This document shows positions 1 to 12,560 of a stretch of DNA of 64,000 nt, piece after piece. The notes beneath the pieces are model-generated. The model was not told where the DNA came from, made no database searches, and saw only the letters and a program-made list of their open reading frames with translations. Made by a program: the position numbers and the translations under genes. How positions within the stretch are numbered: position 1 is the stretch's first letter; each line of letters starts with the position of its first letter. Source of the stretch: Osmia lignaria lignaria (taxonomy: Eukaryota; Arthropoda; Insecta; Hymenoptera; Megachilidae); NCBI RefSeq assembly GCF_051020975.1, contig NC_135035.1:434001-498000 (forward strand), read 5' to 3'.

Positions 1-891
1 AGATCATTGTACATTTAATAACATCATTCATGCTATAGCTAAATTGGCTATAATGTAATATACTCACCCCTTCCCACAGATCAAGGTACCTACATTTAAT
101 AACAATATCATTATTACTACATCTACATTAGATATAAAGTAATATACTGATCCCTGCCCACAGTTCAATGTACCTATATTTAATAATAATATCATTAGTA
201 CTATATCCACATCATATATAATGTAATATACTGATTCCTTCCCACAGATCAATGTACATTAACAACAACATCATTCATGCTATAGCTAAATTGGATATAA
301 TGTAATATACTGATCCCTGCCCACCGGTCAATGTACATTTAATAACAACATCGTTCATACTATATCCACATTAGGTATAATGTAATATAGTGATTACGTC
401 CCACAGATCAATGTACCTACATTTAATAACAATATCCTTAGTACTATACCCACATTACACATAATGTAATATACTGATTCCTTCCCACAGATCAATGTAC
501 ATTTAACAACAACATCATTCATACTATATCTACAATGCATATAATGTAATATACTGATCCCTGCCCATAGTTCAATGTACCTATATTTAATAACAATATC
601 ATTAGTACTATATCCACATCACATATAATGTAATATACTGATTCCTTCCCACAGATCAATGTACATTTAATAACAACATTATTCATACTATATCTACACT
701 AGGTATAATGTAACATAGTGATTACATCCCACAGATCAATGTACACTTAAAAACAACATCATTCATACTATAACTACATTGGATATAATGTAATATACTG
801 ATCCCTTCCCACAGATCAAGGTATCTACATTTAATAACAACATCATTATTACTATATCTACACTAGATATAATGCAATATACGGATTCCTT

Positions 892-971
892 CCCACAGAT
901 CAATGTACATTTAATAACAACATCATTCATACTATATCTGCATTGGATATAATGTAATATACTGATCCCTG
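892..971 (+). repeat. Representative short (S) monomer, 80 bp
   Basis: Counted base by base from one CCCACAG box to the next. Order of parts: CCCACAG box, ATCAATGTACATTTAATAAC, ACATCATTCATACTATATC, then an AT block (GGATATAATGTAATATACTG) and a pyrimidine run leading to the next box. S monomers usually carry ACATCATTCATAC in the centre and lack the CTAC insertion. Length variants are 79 bp (one T missing in ACATTAACAAC) and 77 bp (one AAC lost). Confidence 0.95.
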
Positions 972-1051
972 CCCGCCGGTCAATGTACATTTAATAACAA
1001 CATCGTTCATACTATATCCACATTAGGTATAATGTAACATAGTGATTACGT
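972..1051 (+). repeat. CpG-bearing S monomer subtype (CACCGGTC type)
   Basis: This 80-bp subtype begins CCCACCGGTC (here CCCGCCGGTC), has ATCGTTCATAC in the core and ends GTGATTACGT. It therefore carries three CpG sites in an array that otherwise has very few. It recurs dozens of times (for example 320-399, 2692, 4235, 12308, 13280, 17437, 26499, 44091, 53370, 61350). The usual CACCGGTC form contains an AgeI site (ACCGGT) and an HpaII/MspI site (CCGG). Confidence 0.9.
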
Positions 1052-1135
1052 CCCACAGATCAATGTACCTACATTTAATAACAATATCCGTAGTACTATA
1101 TCCACATTACACATAATGTAATATACTGATTCCTT
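1052..1135 (+). repeat. Representative long (L) monomer, 84 bp
   Basis: Counted base by base. It aligns with the S monomer except for four extra bases, GTAC-CTAC-ATTT instead of GTAC-ATTT, and a core usually reading AATATC(A/C)TTAGTAC or AATATCATTATTAC. The extra CTAC looks like a tandem slip copy of the neighbouring GTAC. Because 84 is divisible by three, runs of L monomers keep a minus-strand reading frame open. Confidence 0.95.
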
Positions 1136-1703
1136 CCCACAGATCAATGTACATTGAACAACAACTTCATTCATACTATATCTACAATGGATATAATGTA
1201 ATATACTGATCCCTTCCCACAGATCAATGTACCTACATTTAATAACAATATCCTTAGTACTGTATCCACATTACACATAATGTAATATACTGATTCCTTC
1301 CCACAGATCAATGTACATTTAATAACAACATTATTCATACTATATCTACACTAGGGATAATGTAACATAGTGATTACATCCCGCAGATCAATGTACACTT
1401 AATAACAACATCATTCATACTATAACTACATTGGATATAATGTAATATACTGATCCCTTCCCACAGATTAAGGTATCTACATTTAATAACAATATCATTA
1501 TTACTATATCTACACTAGATATGATGCAATATACGGATTCCTTCCCACAGATCAATGTACATTTAATAACAACATCATTCATACTATATCTGCATTGGAT
1601 ATAATGTAATATACTGATCCCTTCCCACAGGTCAATGTACATACAATAGCAAAATCGTTATTACTATATCTACATTAGGTATAATGTAATGTATTTACTA
1701 CAT

Positions 1704-1780
1704 CCTACAGATCATTGTACATTTAATAACATCATTCATGCTATAGCTAAATTAGATATAATGTAATATACTCACCCCTT
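1704..1780 (+). repeat. Marker monomer, 77 bp, ACTCACCCC type
   Basis: This monomer begins CCTACAGATCATTG, has AACATCATTCATGC (3 bp shorter than the usual S core), ATAGCTAAATT, and ends ACTCACCCCTT instead of ACTGATCCCTT. The L monomer after it carries ATCAAGGTACC. I counted about 29 copies; the box that follows each begins at 73, 1781, 5444, 8760, 9973, 13030, 13842, 16210, 17186, 18891, 20351, 23355, 27141, 28605, 31212, 32188, 36827, 37803, 40079, 44733, 46197, 48557, 53932, 55484, 57531, 59552, 61100, 61992 and 63700. It is a convenient start point for higher-order units. Confidence 0.9.
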
Positions 1781-3045
1781 CCCACAGATCAAGGTACCTA
1801 CATTTAATAACAATATCATTATTACTACATCTACATTAGATATAAAGTAATATACTGATCCCTGCCCACAGTTCAATGTACCTATATTTAATAATAATAT
1901 CATTAGTACTATATCCACATCATATATAATGTAATATACTGATTTCTTCCCACAGATCAATGTACATTAACAACAACATCATTCATGCTATAGCTAAATT
2001 GGATATAATGTAATATACTGATCCCTGCCCACAGATCAATGTACCTACATTTAATAACAATATCATTAGTACTATATCTACATTAGATATAATGTAATAT
2101 ACTGATCCCTGCCCACAGTTCAATGTAACTATATTTAATAACAATATCATTAGTACTATATCCACACCATATAAAATGTAATATACTGATTCCTTCCCAC
2201 AGATCAATGTACCTTTAACAACCGCATCATTCATACTATGTCTACACTGGATATAATGTAATATACTGTTCCCTTCCCACAGATCAATGTACATATAATA
2301 ACAATATCATTATTACTATAACTACACTAGATATAATGTAATATACTGATTCCTTCCCTCAGATCAATGTACATTTAATATCGATATCATTATTACTATT
2401 TCTACATTAGATATAATGTAATATACTGATCCCTTCCCACAGATCAATGTACCTACATTTAATAACAATACCATTAGTACTACGTCCACATTACATATAA
2501 TGTAGTGTACTGATTCCTTCTCTCAGATCAGTGTAGATTTAATAACAACATCCTTCATACTATATCAACACTAGGTATAATGTAATATACTGATCCCTTC
2601 CCACAGACCAAGGTGCCTACATTTAGTAACAATATCATTATTACTATATCTACATTAGATATAATGTAATATACTGATCCCTGCCCACCGGTCAATGTAC
2701 ATTTAATAACAACATCGTTCATACTATATCCACATTAGGTATAATGTAATATAGTGATTACGTCCCACAGATCAATGTACCTACATTTAATAACAATATC
2801 CTTAGTACTATATCCACATTACACATAATGTAATATACTGATTCCTTCCCACAGATCAATGTACATTTAACAACGACATCATTCGTACTATATCTACATT
2901 GGATATAATGTAATATACTGATCCCTTCCCACAGATCAATGTACCTAAATTTAATAACAATATCCTTAGTACTATATCCACATCACACATAATGTAATAT
3001 GCTGATTCCTTCCCACAGAACAATGTACATTTAATGACCCCATCA
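1704..3045 (+). repeat. HOR-B, first copy, truncated by a junction near 3,045
   Basis: Matches 59475-60816 at a constant offset of 57,771 bp. The match ends inside the 17th monomer: here CATACTATGTCTACATTGG follows the CCATCATTC core, whereas the other copy has TATATCTACACGAGG. The sequence then switches to an earlier HOR-B monomer type (ACTGTTCCCTT), which is what unequal recombination between misaligned monomers would give. Confidence 0.85.
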
Positions 3046-5366
3046 TTCATACTATGTCTACATTGGATATAATGTAATATACTGTTCCCTTCCCACAGAT
3101 CAATGTACATATAATAACAATATCATTATTACTATAACTACACTAGATATAATGTAATATACTGATTCCTTCCCTCAGATCAATGTACATTTAATATCGA
3201 TATCATTATTACTATTTCTACATTAGATATAATGTAATATACTGATCCCTTCCCACAGATCAATGTACCCACATTTAATAACAATATCATTAGTGCTACG
3301 TCCACATTACATATAATGTAGTATACTGATTCCTTCTCACAGATCAGTGTAGATTTAATAACACCATCATTCATACTATATCTACACGAGGTATAATGTA
3401 ATATAGTGATTACATCCCACAGATCAATGTACATATAACAACAACATCATTCATACTATATCTACATTGGATATAATGTAATATACTGATCCCTTCCCAC
3501 AGGTCAATGTACATTAACAACAACATCATTCATGCTGTAGCTAAATTGGATATAATGTAATATACTGATCCCTGCCCACAGATCAATGTACGTACATTTA
3601 ATAACAATATCATTAGTACTATATCTACATTAGATATAATGTAATATACTGATCCCTTCGCGCAGATCAAGGTACCTACATTTAATAACAATATCCTTAG
3701 TACTATATCCACATTACACATAATGTAATATACTGATTCCTTCCCACAGATCAATGTACATTTAACAACAACATCATTCATACTATATCTACAATGGATA
3801 TAATGTAATATACTGATCCCTGCCCATAGTTCAATGTACCTATATTTAATAACAATATCATTAGTACTATATCCACATCACATATAATGTAATATACTGA
3901 TTCCTTCCCACAGATCAATGTACATTTAATAACAACATCATTCATACTATAACTACATTGGATATAATGTAATATACTGATCCCTTCCCACAGATCAATG
4001 TACATATAATAGCAACATCGTTATTACTATATCTGCATAAGGTATAATGTAATCTAGTGACTACATCCCACAGATCATTGTACGTTAAATAACACCATCA
4101 TTCATGCTATAGCTAAATTGGATATAAAGTAATATACTGATCCCTTCCCACAGACCAAGGTGCCTACATTTAGTAACAATATCATTATTACGATATCTAC
4201 ATTAGATATAATGTAATATACTGATCCCTGCCCACCGGTCAATGTACATTTAATAACAACATCATTCATACTATATCTACACTAGGTATAATGTAATATA
4301 GTGATTACATCCCACAGATCAAGGTACATTTAATAACAACATCGTTCATACTATATCTACATTACACATAATGTAATATACTGATTCCTTCCCACAGATC
4401 AAAGTACATTTAATAACAACAGCATTCATACTATATCAACACTAGGTATAATGTAATATAGTGATTACATCCCACAGATCAAGGTGCATTCAATATCGAT
4501 ATCATTATTACTATATCTACATTAGATAAAATGTAATATACTGATCCCTTCCCACAGATCAAGGTGCCTACATTTAGTAACAATATCATTATTACTATAT
4601 CTACATTAGATATAATGTAATATACTGATCCCTGCCCACCGGTCAATGTACATTTAATAACAACATCGTTCATACTATATCCACATTAGGTATAATGTAA
4701 TATAGTGATTACGTCTCACAGATCAATGTACCTACATTTAATAACAATATCCTTAGTACTATATCCACATTACACATAATGTAATATACTGATTCCTTCC
4801 CACAGATCAATGTACATTTAACAACAACATCATTCATACTATATCTACAATGGATATAATGTAATATACTGATCCCTGCCCATAGTTCAATGTACCTATA
4901 TTTAATAACAATATCATTAGTACTATATCCACATCACATAAAATGTAATATACTGATTCCTTCTCACAGATCAATGTACATTTAATAACAACATTATTCA
5001 TACTATATCTACACTAGGTAGAATGTAACATAGTGATTACATCCCACAGATCAATGTACACTTAAAAACAACATCATTCATACTATAACTACATTGGATA
5101 TAATGTAATATACTGATCCCTTCCCACAGATCAAGGTATCTACATTTAATAACAATATCATTATTACTATATCTACACTAGATATAATGCAATATACGGA
5201 TTCCTTCCCACAGATCAATGTACATTTGATAACAACATCATTCATACTAAATCTGCATTGGATATAACGTAATATACTGATCCCTTCCCACAGGTCAATG
5301 TACATACAATAGCAAAATCGTTATTACTATATCCACATTAGGTATAATGTAATGTATTTACTACAT
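3046..5366 (+). repeat. Mixed satellite monomers; tail is a shortened HOR-A
   Basis: Starts with a re-run of the HOR-B monomers (ACTGTTCCCTT, TATAATAACAATATC, CCCTCAG types) and then a patchwork of L and S subtypes. From about 4,720 to 5,366 the order is that of HOR-A monomers 6-12 followed by monomer 21 (ATACAATAGCAAAATCG). No gene or unique sequence seen. Short minus-strand open frames here are products of the repeat. Confidence 0.8.
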
Positions 5367-7253
5367 CCAACAGATCATTGTACATTTAATAACATCATTC
5401 ATGCTATAGCTAAATTGGATATAATGTAATATACTCACCCCTTCCCACAGATCAAGGTACCTACATTTAATAACAATATCATTATTACTACATCTACATT
5501 AGATATAAAGTAATATACTGATCCCTGCCCACAGTTCAATGTACCCATATTTAATAATAATATCATTAGTACTATATCCACATCATATATAATGTAATAT
5601 ACTGATTCCTTCCCACAGATCAATGTACATTAACAACAACATCATTCATGCTATAGCTAAATGGATATAATGTAATATACTGATCCCTGCCCACAGATCA
5701 ATGTACCTACATTTAATAACAATATCATTAGTACTATATCTACATTAGATATAATGTAATATACTGATCCCTGCCCACAGGTCAATGTACCTACATTTAG
5801 TAACAATATCATTATTACTATATGTACATTAGATATAAGGTAATATACTGATCCCTGCCCACCGGTCAATGTACATTTAATAACAACATCGTTCATACTA
5901 TATCCACATTAGGTATAATGTAATATAGTGATTACGTCCCACAGATCAATGTACCTACATTTAATAACAATATCCTTAGTACTATATCCACATTACACAT
6001 AATGTAATATACTGATTCCTTCCCACAGATCAATGTACATTTAACAACAACATCATTCGTACTATATCTACATTGGATATAATGTAATATACTGATCCCT
6101 TCCCATACGTCAATGTACATATAATAGCAAAATCGTTATTACTATATCTACATTAGGTATAATGTAATATACTGATCCCTGCTCACAGATCAATGTACCT
6201 ATATTTAATAACAATATCCTTAGTACTATATCCACATTACACATAATGTAATATACTGATTCCTTCCCACAGATCAATGTACATTTAATAACAACAGCAT
6301 TCATACTATATCAACACTAGGTATAATGTAATATAGTGATTACATCCCACAGATCAAGGTACATTCAATATCGATATCATTATTACTGTATCTACATTAG
6401 ATAAAATGTAATATACTGATTCCTTCCCACAGATCAATGTACATTTAACAACAACATCATTCATACTATATCTACATTGGATATAATGTAATATACTGAT
6501 CCCTTCCCACAGATCAATGTACCTACATTTAATAACAATATCCTTAGTACTATATCCACATTACACATAATGTAATATACTGATTCCTTCCCACAGAACA
6601 ATGTACATTTAATAACACCATCATTCATACTATATCTACACGAGGTATAATGTAATATAGTGATTACATCCCACAGATCAATGTACATATAACAACAACA
6701 TCATTCATACTATATCTACATTGGATATAATGTAATATACTTATCCCTTCCCACAGGTCAATGTACATATAATAGCATAATCGTTATTACTATATCTACA
6801 TTAGGTATAATGTAATGTATTAACTACATCCTACCGATCATTGTACATTTAATAACATCATTCATGCTATAGCTAAATTGGATAAGATGTAATATACTGA
6901 TCCTTTCCCACAGATCAAGGTAGCTACATTTAATATCAATATCATTATTACTACATCTATATTAGATATAAAATAATATACTGATCCCTGCCCACAGTTC
7001 AATGTACCTATATTTAATAATAATATCATTAGTACTATATCCACATCATATATAATGAAATATACTGATTCCTTCCCACAGATCAATGTACGTACATTTA
7101 ATAACAATATCATTAGTACTATATCTACATTAGATATAATGTAATATACTGATCCCTGCCCACAGTTCAATGTAACTATATTTAAAAACAATATCATTAG
7201 TACTATATCCACATCATATATAATGTAATGTACTGATTCCTTCCCACAGATCA
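5367..7253 (+). repeat. Mixed satellite monomers after marker at 5,367
   Basis: Begins with a marker monomer and its two L monomers, then mixed subtypes. About 6,090-6,400 matches about 52,050-52,360 (offset 45,958), including the unusual CCCATACGTC and CTGCTCACAG boxes. The stretch 6,840-7,250 has runs of consecutive L monomers, giving a 130-codon minus-strand open frame with no coding support. Confidence 0.8.
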
Positions 7254-8190
7254 ATGTACATATAATAGCAATATCGTTATTACTATATCAACATCAGGTA
7301 TGTAATATACATTTAAAAACAAATCTTTATTACTATATCTACGTCGGTTATAACGAAATATACTGATTACTTCCCACAGATCAGTGTACATATAATAGGA
7401 ATATCTCTATTACTATATCTACATCGGTTATAATGTAATATAGTGATTACTTCCCACAGATCAATGTACATTTAATAACAATATCATTAGGACTATATAA
7501 ACATTACATACAATGTAATATACTGATTCCTTCCCACAGATCAATGTACATCTAATAACAATATCATTAGTACTATATCTACATTAGATATGTAATGTAC
7601 ATTTCATAGCAATATCATTATTACCATATCTACGTTAGATATAATGTAATATACTGATTCCTTCCCACAGATCAATGTACATTCAATAACAATATCATTG
7701 GTACTATATCTACATTCGATATAATCTAATATAATGATTCATTCCCACAGATCAATCTACATTTAATAACAATATCATTATTACCATCTCTACATTAGAT
7801 ATAATGTCATTTACAAATTCAGTCCCACAGATCAATGTACATTTAATAAGAATATCATTGGTACTATATCTACATTCGGTATAATGTAATATACTGATTC
7901 ATTCCCACAGAACAATGCACATTTAATAACAATATCATTAGTACTATATCTACATTAGATATAATGACATATACAGATTCATTCCCACAGATCAATGTAT
8001 ATTTAATACCAATATCATTAGTACTATACCAACATTATATATGTAATGTAGATTTAATAACAATATCATTATTATCATATCTACATTAGATATAATGTAA
8101 TATACCGATTCCTTCCCATAGGTCAATGTACATCTAATACCAATATCATTAGTACTATATCTACATTCGACATAATGTAATATACTGATT
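7254..8190 (+). repeat. Diverged satellite block with truncated monomers
   Basis: Monomers here differ more from consensus than elsewhere: GTCGGTTATAACGAAAT, ATTCGATATAATCTAAT, CAGATTCATTCCC and similar. Three joins (about 7,300, 7,591 and 8,041) lack the pyrimidine-run/CCCACAG segment, reading GATATGTAATGTAC-type sequence straight across. HOR order is absent. It may be an older part of the family preserved from homogenisation. No gene seen. Confidence 0.8.
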
Positions 8191-9895
8191 CCTTCCCTCA
8201 GATCAATGTACATTTAATATCGATATCATTATTACTATTTCTACATTAGATATAATGTAATATACTGATCCCTTCCCACAGATCAATGTACCTACATTTA
8301 ATAACAATACCATTAGTACTACGTCCACATTACATATAATGTAGTATACTGATTCCTTCTCTCAGATCAGTGTAGATTTAATAACAACATCCTTCATACT
8401 ATATCAACACTAGGTATAATGTAATATACTGATCCCTTCCCACAGACCAAGGTGCCTACATTTAGTAACAATATCATTATTACTATATCTACATTAGATA
8501 TAATGTAATATACTGATCCCTGCCCACCGGTCAATCTACATTTAATAACAACATCGTTCATACTATATCCACATTAGGTATAATGTAATATACTGATCCC
8601 TTCCCACAGGTCAATGTACATATAATAGTATAATTGTTATTACTATATCTACATTAGGTATAATGTAATGTATTTACTACATCCTACAGATCATTGTACA
8701 TTTAATAACATCATTCATGCTATAGCTAAATTGGATATAATGTAATATACTCACCCCTTCCCACAGATCAAGGTACCTACATTTAATAACAATATCATTA
8801 TTACTACATCTACATTAGATATGAAGTAATATACTGATCCCTGCCCACAGTTCAATGTACCTATATTTAATAATTATATCATTAGTACTATATCCACATC
8901 ATATATAATGTAATATACTGATTCCTTCCCACAGATCAATGTACAGTAACAACAACATCATTCATGCTATGTCTACATTGGATATAATGTAATATACTGA
9001 TCCCTTCCCACAGATCAATGTACATATAATAACAATATCATTATTACTATAACTACACTAGATATAATGTAATATACTGATTCCTTCCCTCAGATCAATG
9101 TACATTTAATATCGATATCACTATTACTATTTCTACATTAGATATAATGTAATATACTGATCCCTTCCCACAGATCAATGTACATTTGGTAACACCATCA
9201 TTCATACTATATCTACACTGGATATAATACAATATACGGATTCCTTCCCACAGATCATTGTACATTTAATAACATCATTCATGCTATAGCTAAATTGGAT
9301 ATAATGTAATATATTGATCCTCTCCCACAGATCAAGGTAGCTACATTTAATAACATTATCATTAATACTATATCTACATGAGATATAATTTTATATACTA
9401 ATCCCTGCCCACAGATCAATGTATATTTAATAGCGATATCATTATTACTATATCTACATTAGATATAATGTACTATACTGATCCCTGCCCACCGGTCAAT
9501 GTACATTTAATAACAACATAGTTCATACTATATCCACATTAGGTATAATGTAATATAGTGATTAGGTCCCACAGATCAATGTACCTACATTTAATAACAA
9601 TATCCTTAGTACTATATCCACATTACACATAATGTAATATACTGATTCCTTCCCACAGATCAAGGTATCTACAGTTAATAACAACATCATTATTACTATA
9701 TCTACACTAGATATAATGCAATATACGGATTCCTTCCCACAGATCAATGTACATTTAATAACAACATCATTCATACTATATCTGCATTGGATATAATGTA
9801 ATATACTGATCCCTTCCCAGAGGTCAATGTACATACAATAGCAAAATCGTTATTACTATATCTACATTAGGTATAATGTAATGTATTTACTACAT
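8191..9895 (+). repeat. Mixed satellite monomers with one marker monomer
   Basis: Opens with the HOR-B middle section (CCCTCAG, ACCATTAGTACTACG, CTCTCAGATCAGTG, ACCAAGGTGCC types), then a CACCGGTC monomer, a TATAATAGTATAATTG monomer and the marker at 8,683-8,759. From about 9,000 the HOR-B middle section appears a second time. No gene or unique sequence seen. Confidence 0.78.
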
Positions 9896-12560
9896 CCTAC
9901 AGATCGTTGTACATTTAATATCATCATTCATGCTATAGCTAAATTGGATGTAATGTAATATACTCACCCCTTCCCACAGATCAAGGTACCTACATTTAAT
10001 AACAATATCATTATTACTACATCTACATTAGATATAAAGTAATATACTGATCCCGGACCACAGTTCAATGTACCTATATTTAATAATAATATCATTAGTA
10101 CTACATCCACATCATATATAATGTAATATACTGATTCCTTCCCACAGATCAATGTACATTAACAACAACATCATTCATGCTATAGCTAAATTGGATATAA
10201 TGTAATATACTGATCCCTGCCCACAGATCAATGTACCTACATTTAATAACAATATCATTAGTACTATAGCTACATTAGGTATAATGTAATATACTGATCC
10301 CTGCCCACAGATCAATGTACCTACATTTAATAACAATATCATTAGTACTATATCTACATTAGATATAATGTAATATACTGATCCCTGCCGACAGTTCAAT
10401 GTAACTATATTTTATAACAATATCATTAGTACTATATCCACATCATATATAATGTAATATACTGATCCTCCCCACAGATCAATGTACATTTAACAACAGC
10501 ATCATTCATACTATGTCTACATTGGATATAATGTAATATACTGATCCCTTCCCACAGATCAATGTACATTAAATAACAACATTATTCATACTATATCTAC
10601 ACTAGGTATAATGTAACATAGTGATTACATCCCACAGATCAATGTACATTTAATAACAACATCATTCATACTATAACTACATTGGATATAATGTGATATA
10701 CTGATCCCTTCCCACAGATCAATGTACATATAATAGCAACATCGTTATTACTATATCTACATTAGGTATAATGTAATGTATTAACTACATCCTATAGATC
10801 ATTGTACATTTAATAACATCATTCATGCTATAGCTAAATTGGATATAATGTAATATACTGATCCTTTCCCACAGATCAAGGTAGCTACATTTAATAACAT
10901 TATCATTAATACTATATCTACATGAGATATAATGTTATATACTGATCCCTGCCCACAGATCAATGTACCTACATTTAATAACAATATCATTAGTACTATA
11001 TCTACATTAGATATAATGTAATATACTGATCCCTGCCCACAGTTCAATGTAACTATATTTAATAACAATATCATTAGTACTATATCCACATCATATATAA
11101 TGTAATATACTGATCCCTTCCCACAGATCAATGTACATTCAGTAACACCATCATTCATACTATATCTACACTGGATATAATACAATATACTGATTCCTCC
11201 CCACAGATCAATGTACATTTTATAATAACATCATTCATACCATGTCTACATTGGATGTAATGTAATAATCTGATCCCTTCCCACAGATCAATGTACATAT
11301 AATAACAATATCATTATTACTATAACTACACTAGATATAATGTAATATACTGATTCCTTCCCTCAGATCAATGTACATTTAATATCGATATCATTATTAC
11401 TATTTCTACATTAGATATAATGTAATATACTGATCCCTTCCCACAGATCAAGGTATCTACATTTAACAACAATATCATTATTACTATATCTACACTAGAT
11501 ATAATGCAATATACGGATTCCTTCCCACAGATCAATGTACATTTAACAACAACATCATTCATACTATATCTACATTGGATATAATGTAATATACTGATCC
11601 CTGCCCACAGTTCAATGTACCTATATTTAATAATAATATCATTAGTACTATATCCACATTACACATAATGTAATATACTGATTCCCTCCCACAGAACAAT
11701 GTACATTTAATAACACCATCATTCATACTATATCTACACGAGGTATAATGTAATATAGCGATTACGTCCCACAGATCAATGTACCTACATTTAATAACAA
11801 TATCCTTAGTACTATATCCACATTACACATAATGTAATATACTGATTCATTCCCACAGATCGATATACCTTTAATAACAATATCATTAGCACTATATCTA
11901 CATTCGATATAACGTAATATGCAGATTCATTCCCACAGATATGTATATATAATAACCATATCATTAGTACCATACCTACATTCGATATAATGTAATATAC
12001 CGATGGATTCCCACAGATCAATGTACATTTAATAACCATATCATTAGTACCATATCTACATTAGATATGTAATGTACATTTAATAACAATATCATTATTA
12101 CTACGTCCACATTACATATAATGTAGTATACTGATTCCGTCCCACAGATCAGTGTAGATTTAATAACAACATCCTTCATACTATATCAACACTAGGTATA
12201 ATGTAATATACTGATCCCTTCCCACAGACCAAGGTGCCTACATTTAGTAACAATATCATTATTACTATATCTACATTAGATATAATGTAATATCCTGATC
12301 CCTGCCCACCGGTCAATGTACATTTAATAACAACATCGTTCATACTATATCCACATTAGGTATAATGTAATATAGTGATTACGTCCCACAGATCAATGTA
12401 CCTACATTTAATAACAATATCCTTAGTACTATATCCACATTACACATAATGTAATATACTGATTCCTTCCCACAGATCAATGTACATTTAACAACAACAT
12501 CATTCATACTATACCTACAATGGATATAATGTAATATACTGATCCCTTCCCACAGATCAA
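9896..12560 (+). repeat. Block repeated at about 32.1-34.8 kb
   Basis: Follows 32,111-34,765 monomer for monomer. The offset is 22,215 bp up to about 10,310 and 22,131 bp after it, because this copy has one extra 84-bp L monomer. Near 12,090 it lacks one 84-bp monomer relative to 34,200-34,290. It includes runs with 131-codon minus-strand open frames and a diverged GATTCATTCCCACAG block at 11,846-12,090. Confidence 0.85.

Larger units (their letters stand above)
1..1703 (+). repeat. HOR-A, 21-monomer higher-order repeat (1,708 bp), first copy
   Basis: Monomer lengths in order, counted by hand: 77, 84, 84, 79, 80, 84, 80, 84, 80, 80, 84, 80, 80, 84, 80, 84, 80, 80, 84, 80, 80, summing to 1,708 bp. 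The first monomer is cut by the window edge (5 bases missing). Closely matching full copies lie at 17109-18813 and 61915-63622. The mixture of 84-bp and 80-bp units gives it a partly alternating L-S pattern. Confidence 0.92.

Noticed and set aside
946..978. Real 25-base introns in a repeat gene
   Set aside because: Removing them leaves 55 or 59 bp per monomer, neither a multiple of three, and no coding frame emerges on the + strand. Kept only as a motif-level observation.
7254..8190. Transposon or unique insertion in the diverged block
   Set aside because: Every piece still aligns with the satellite monomer; no terminal repeats, target duplication or coding sequence.
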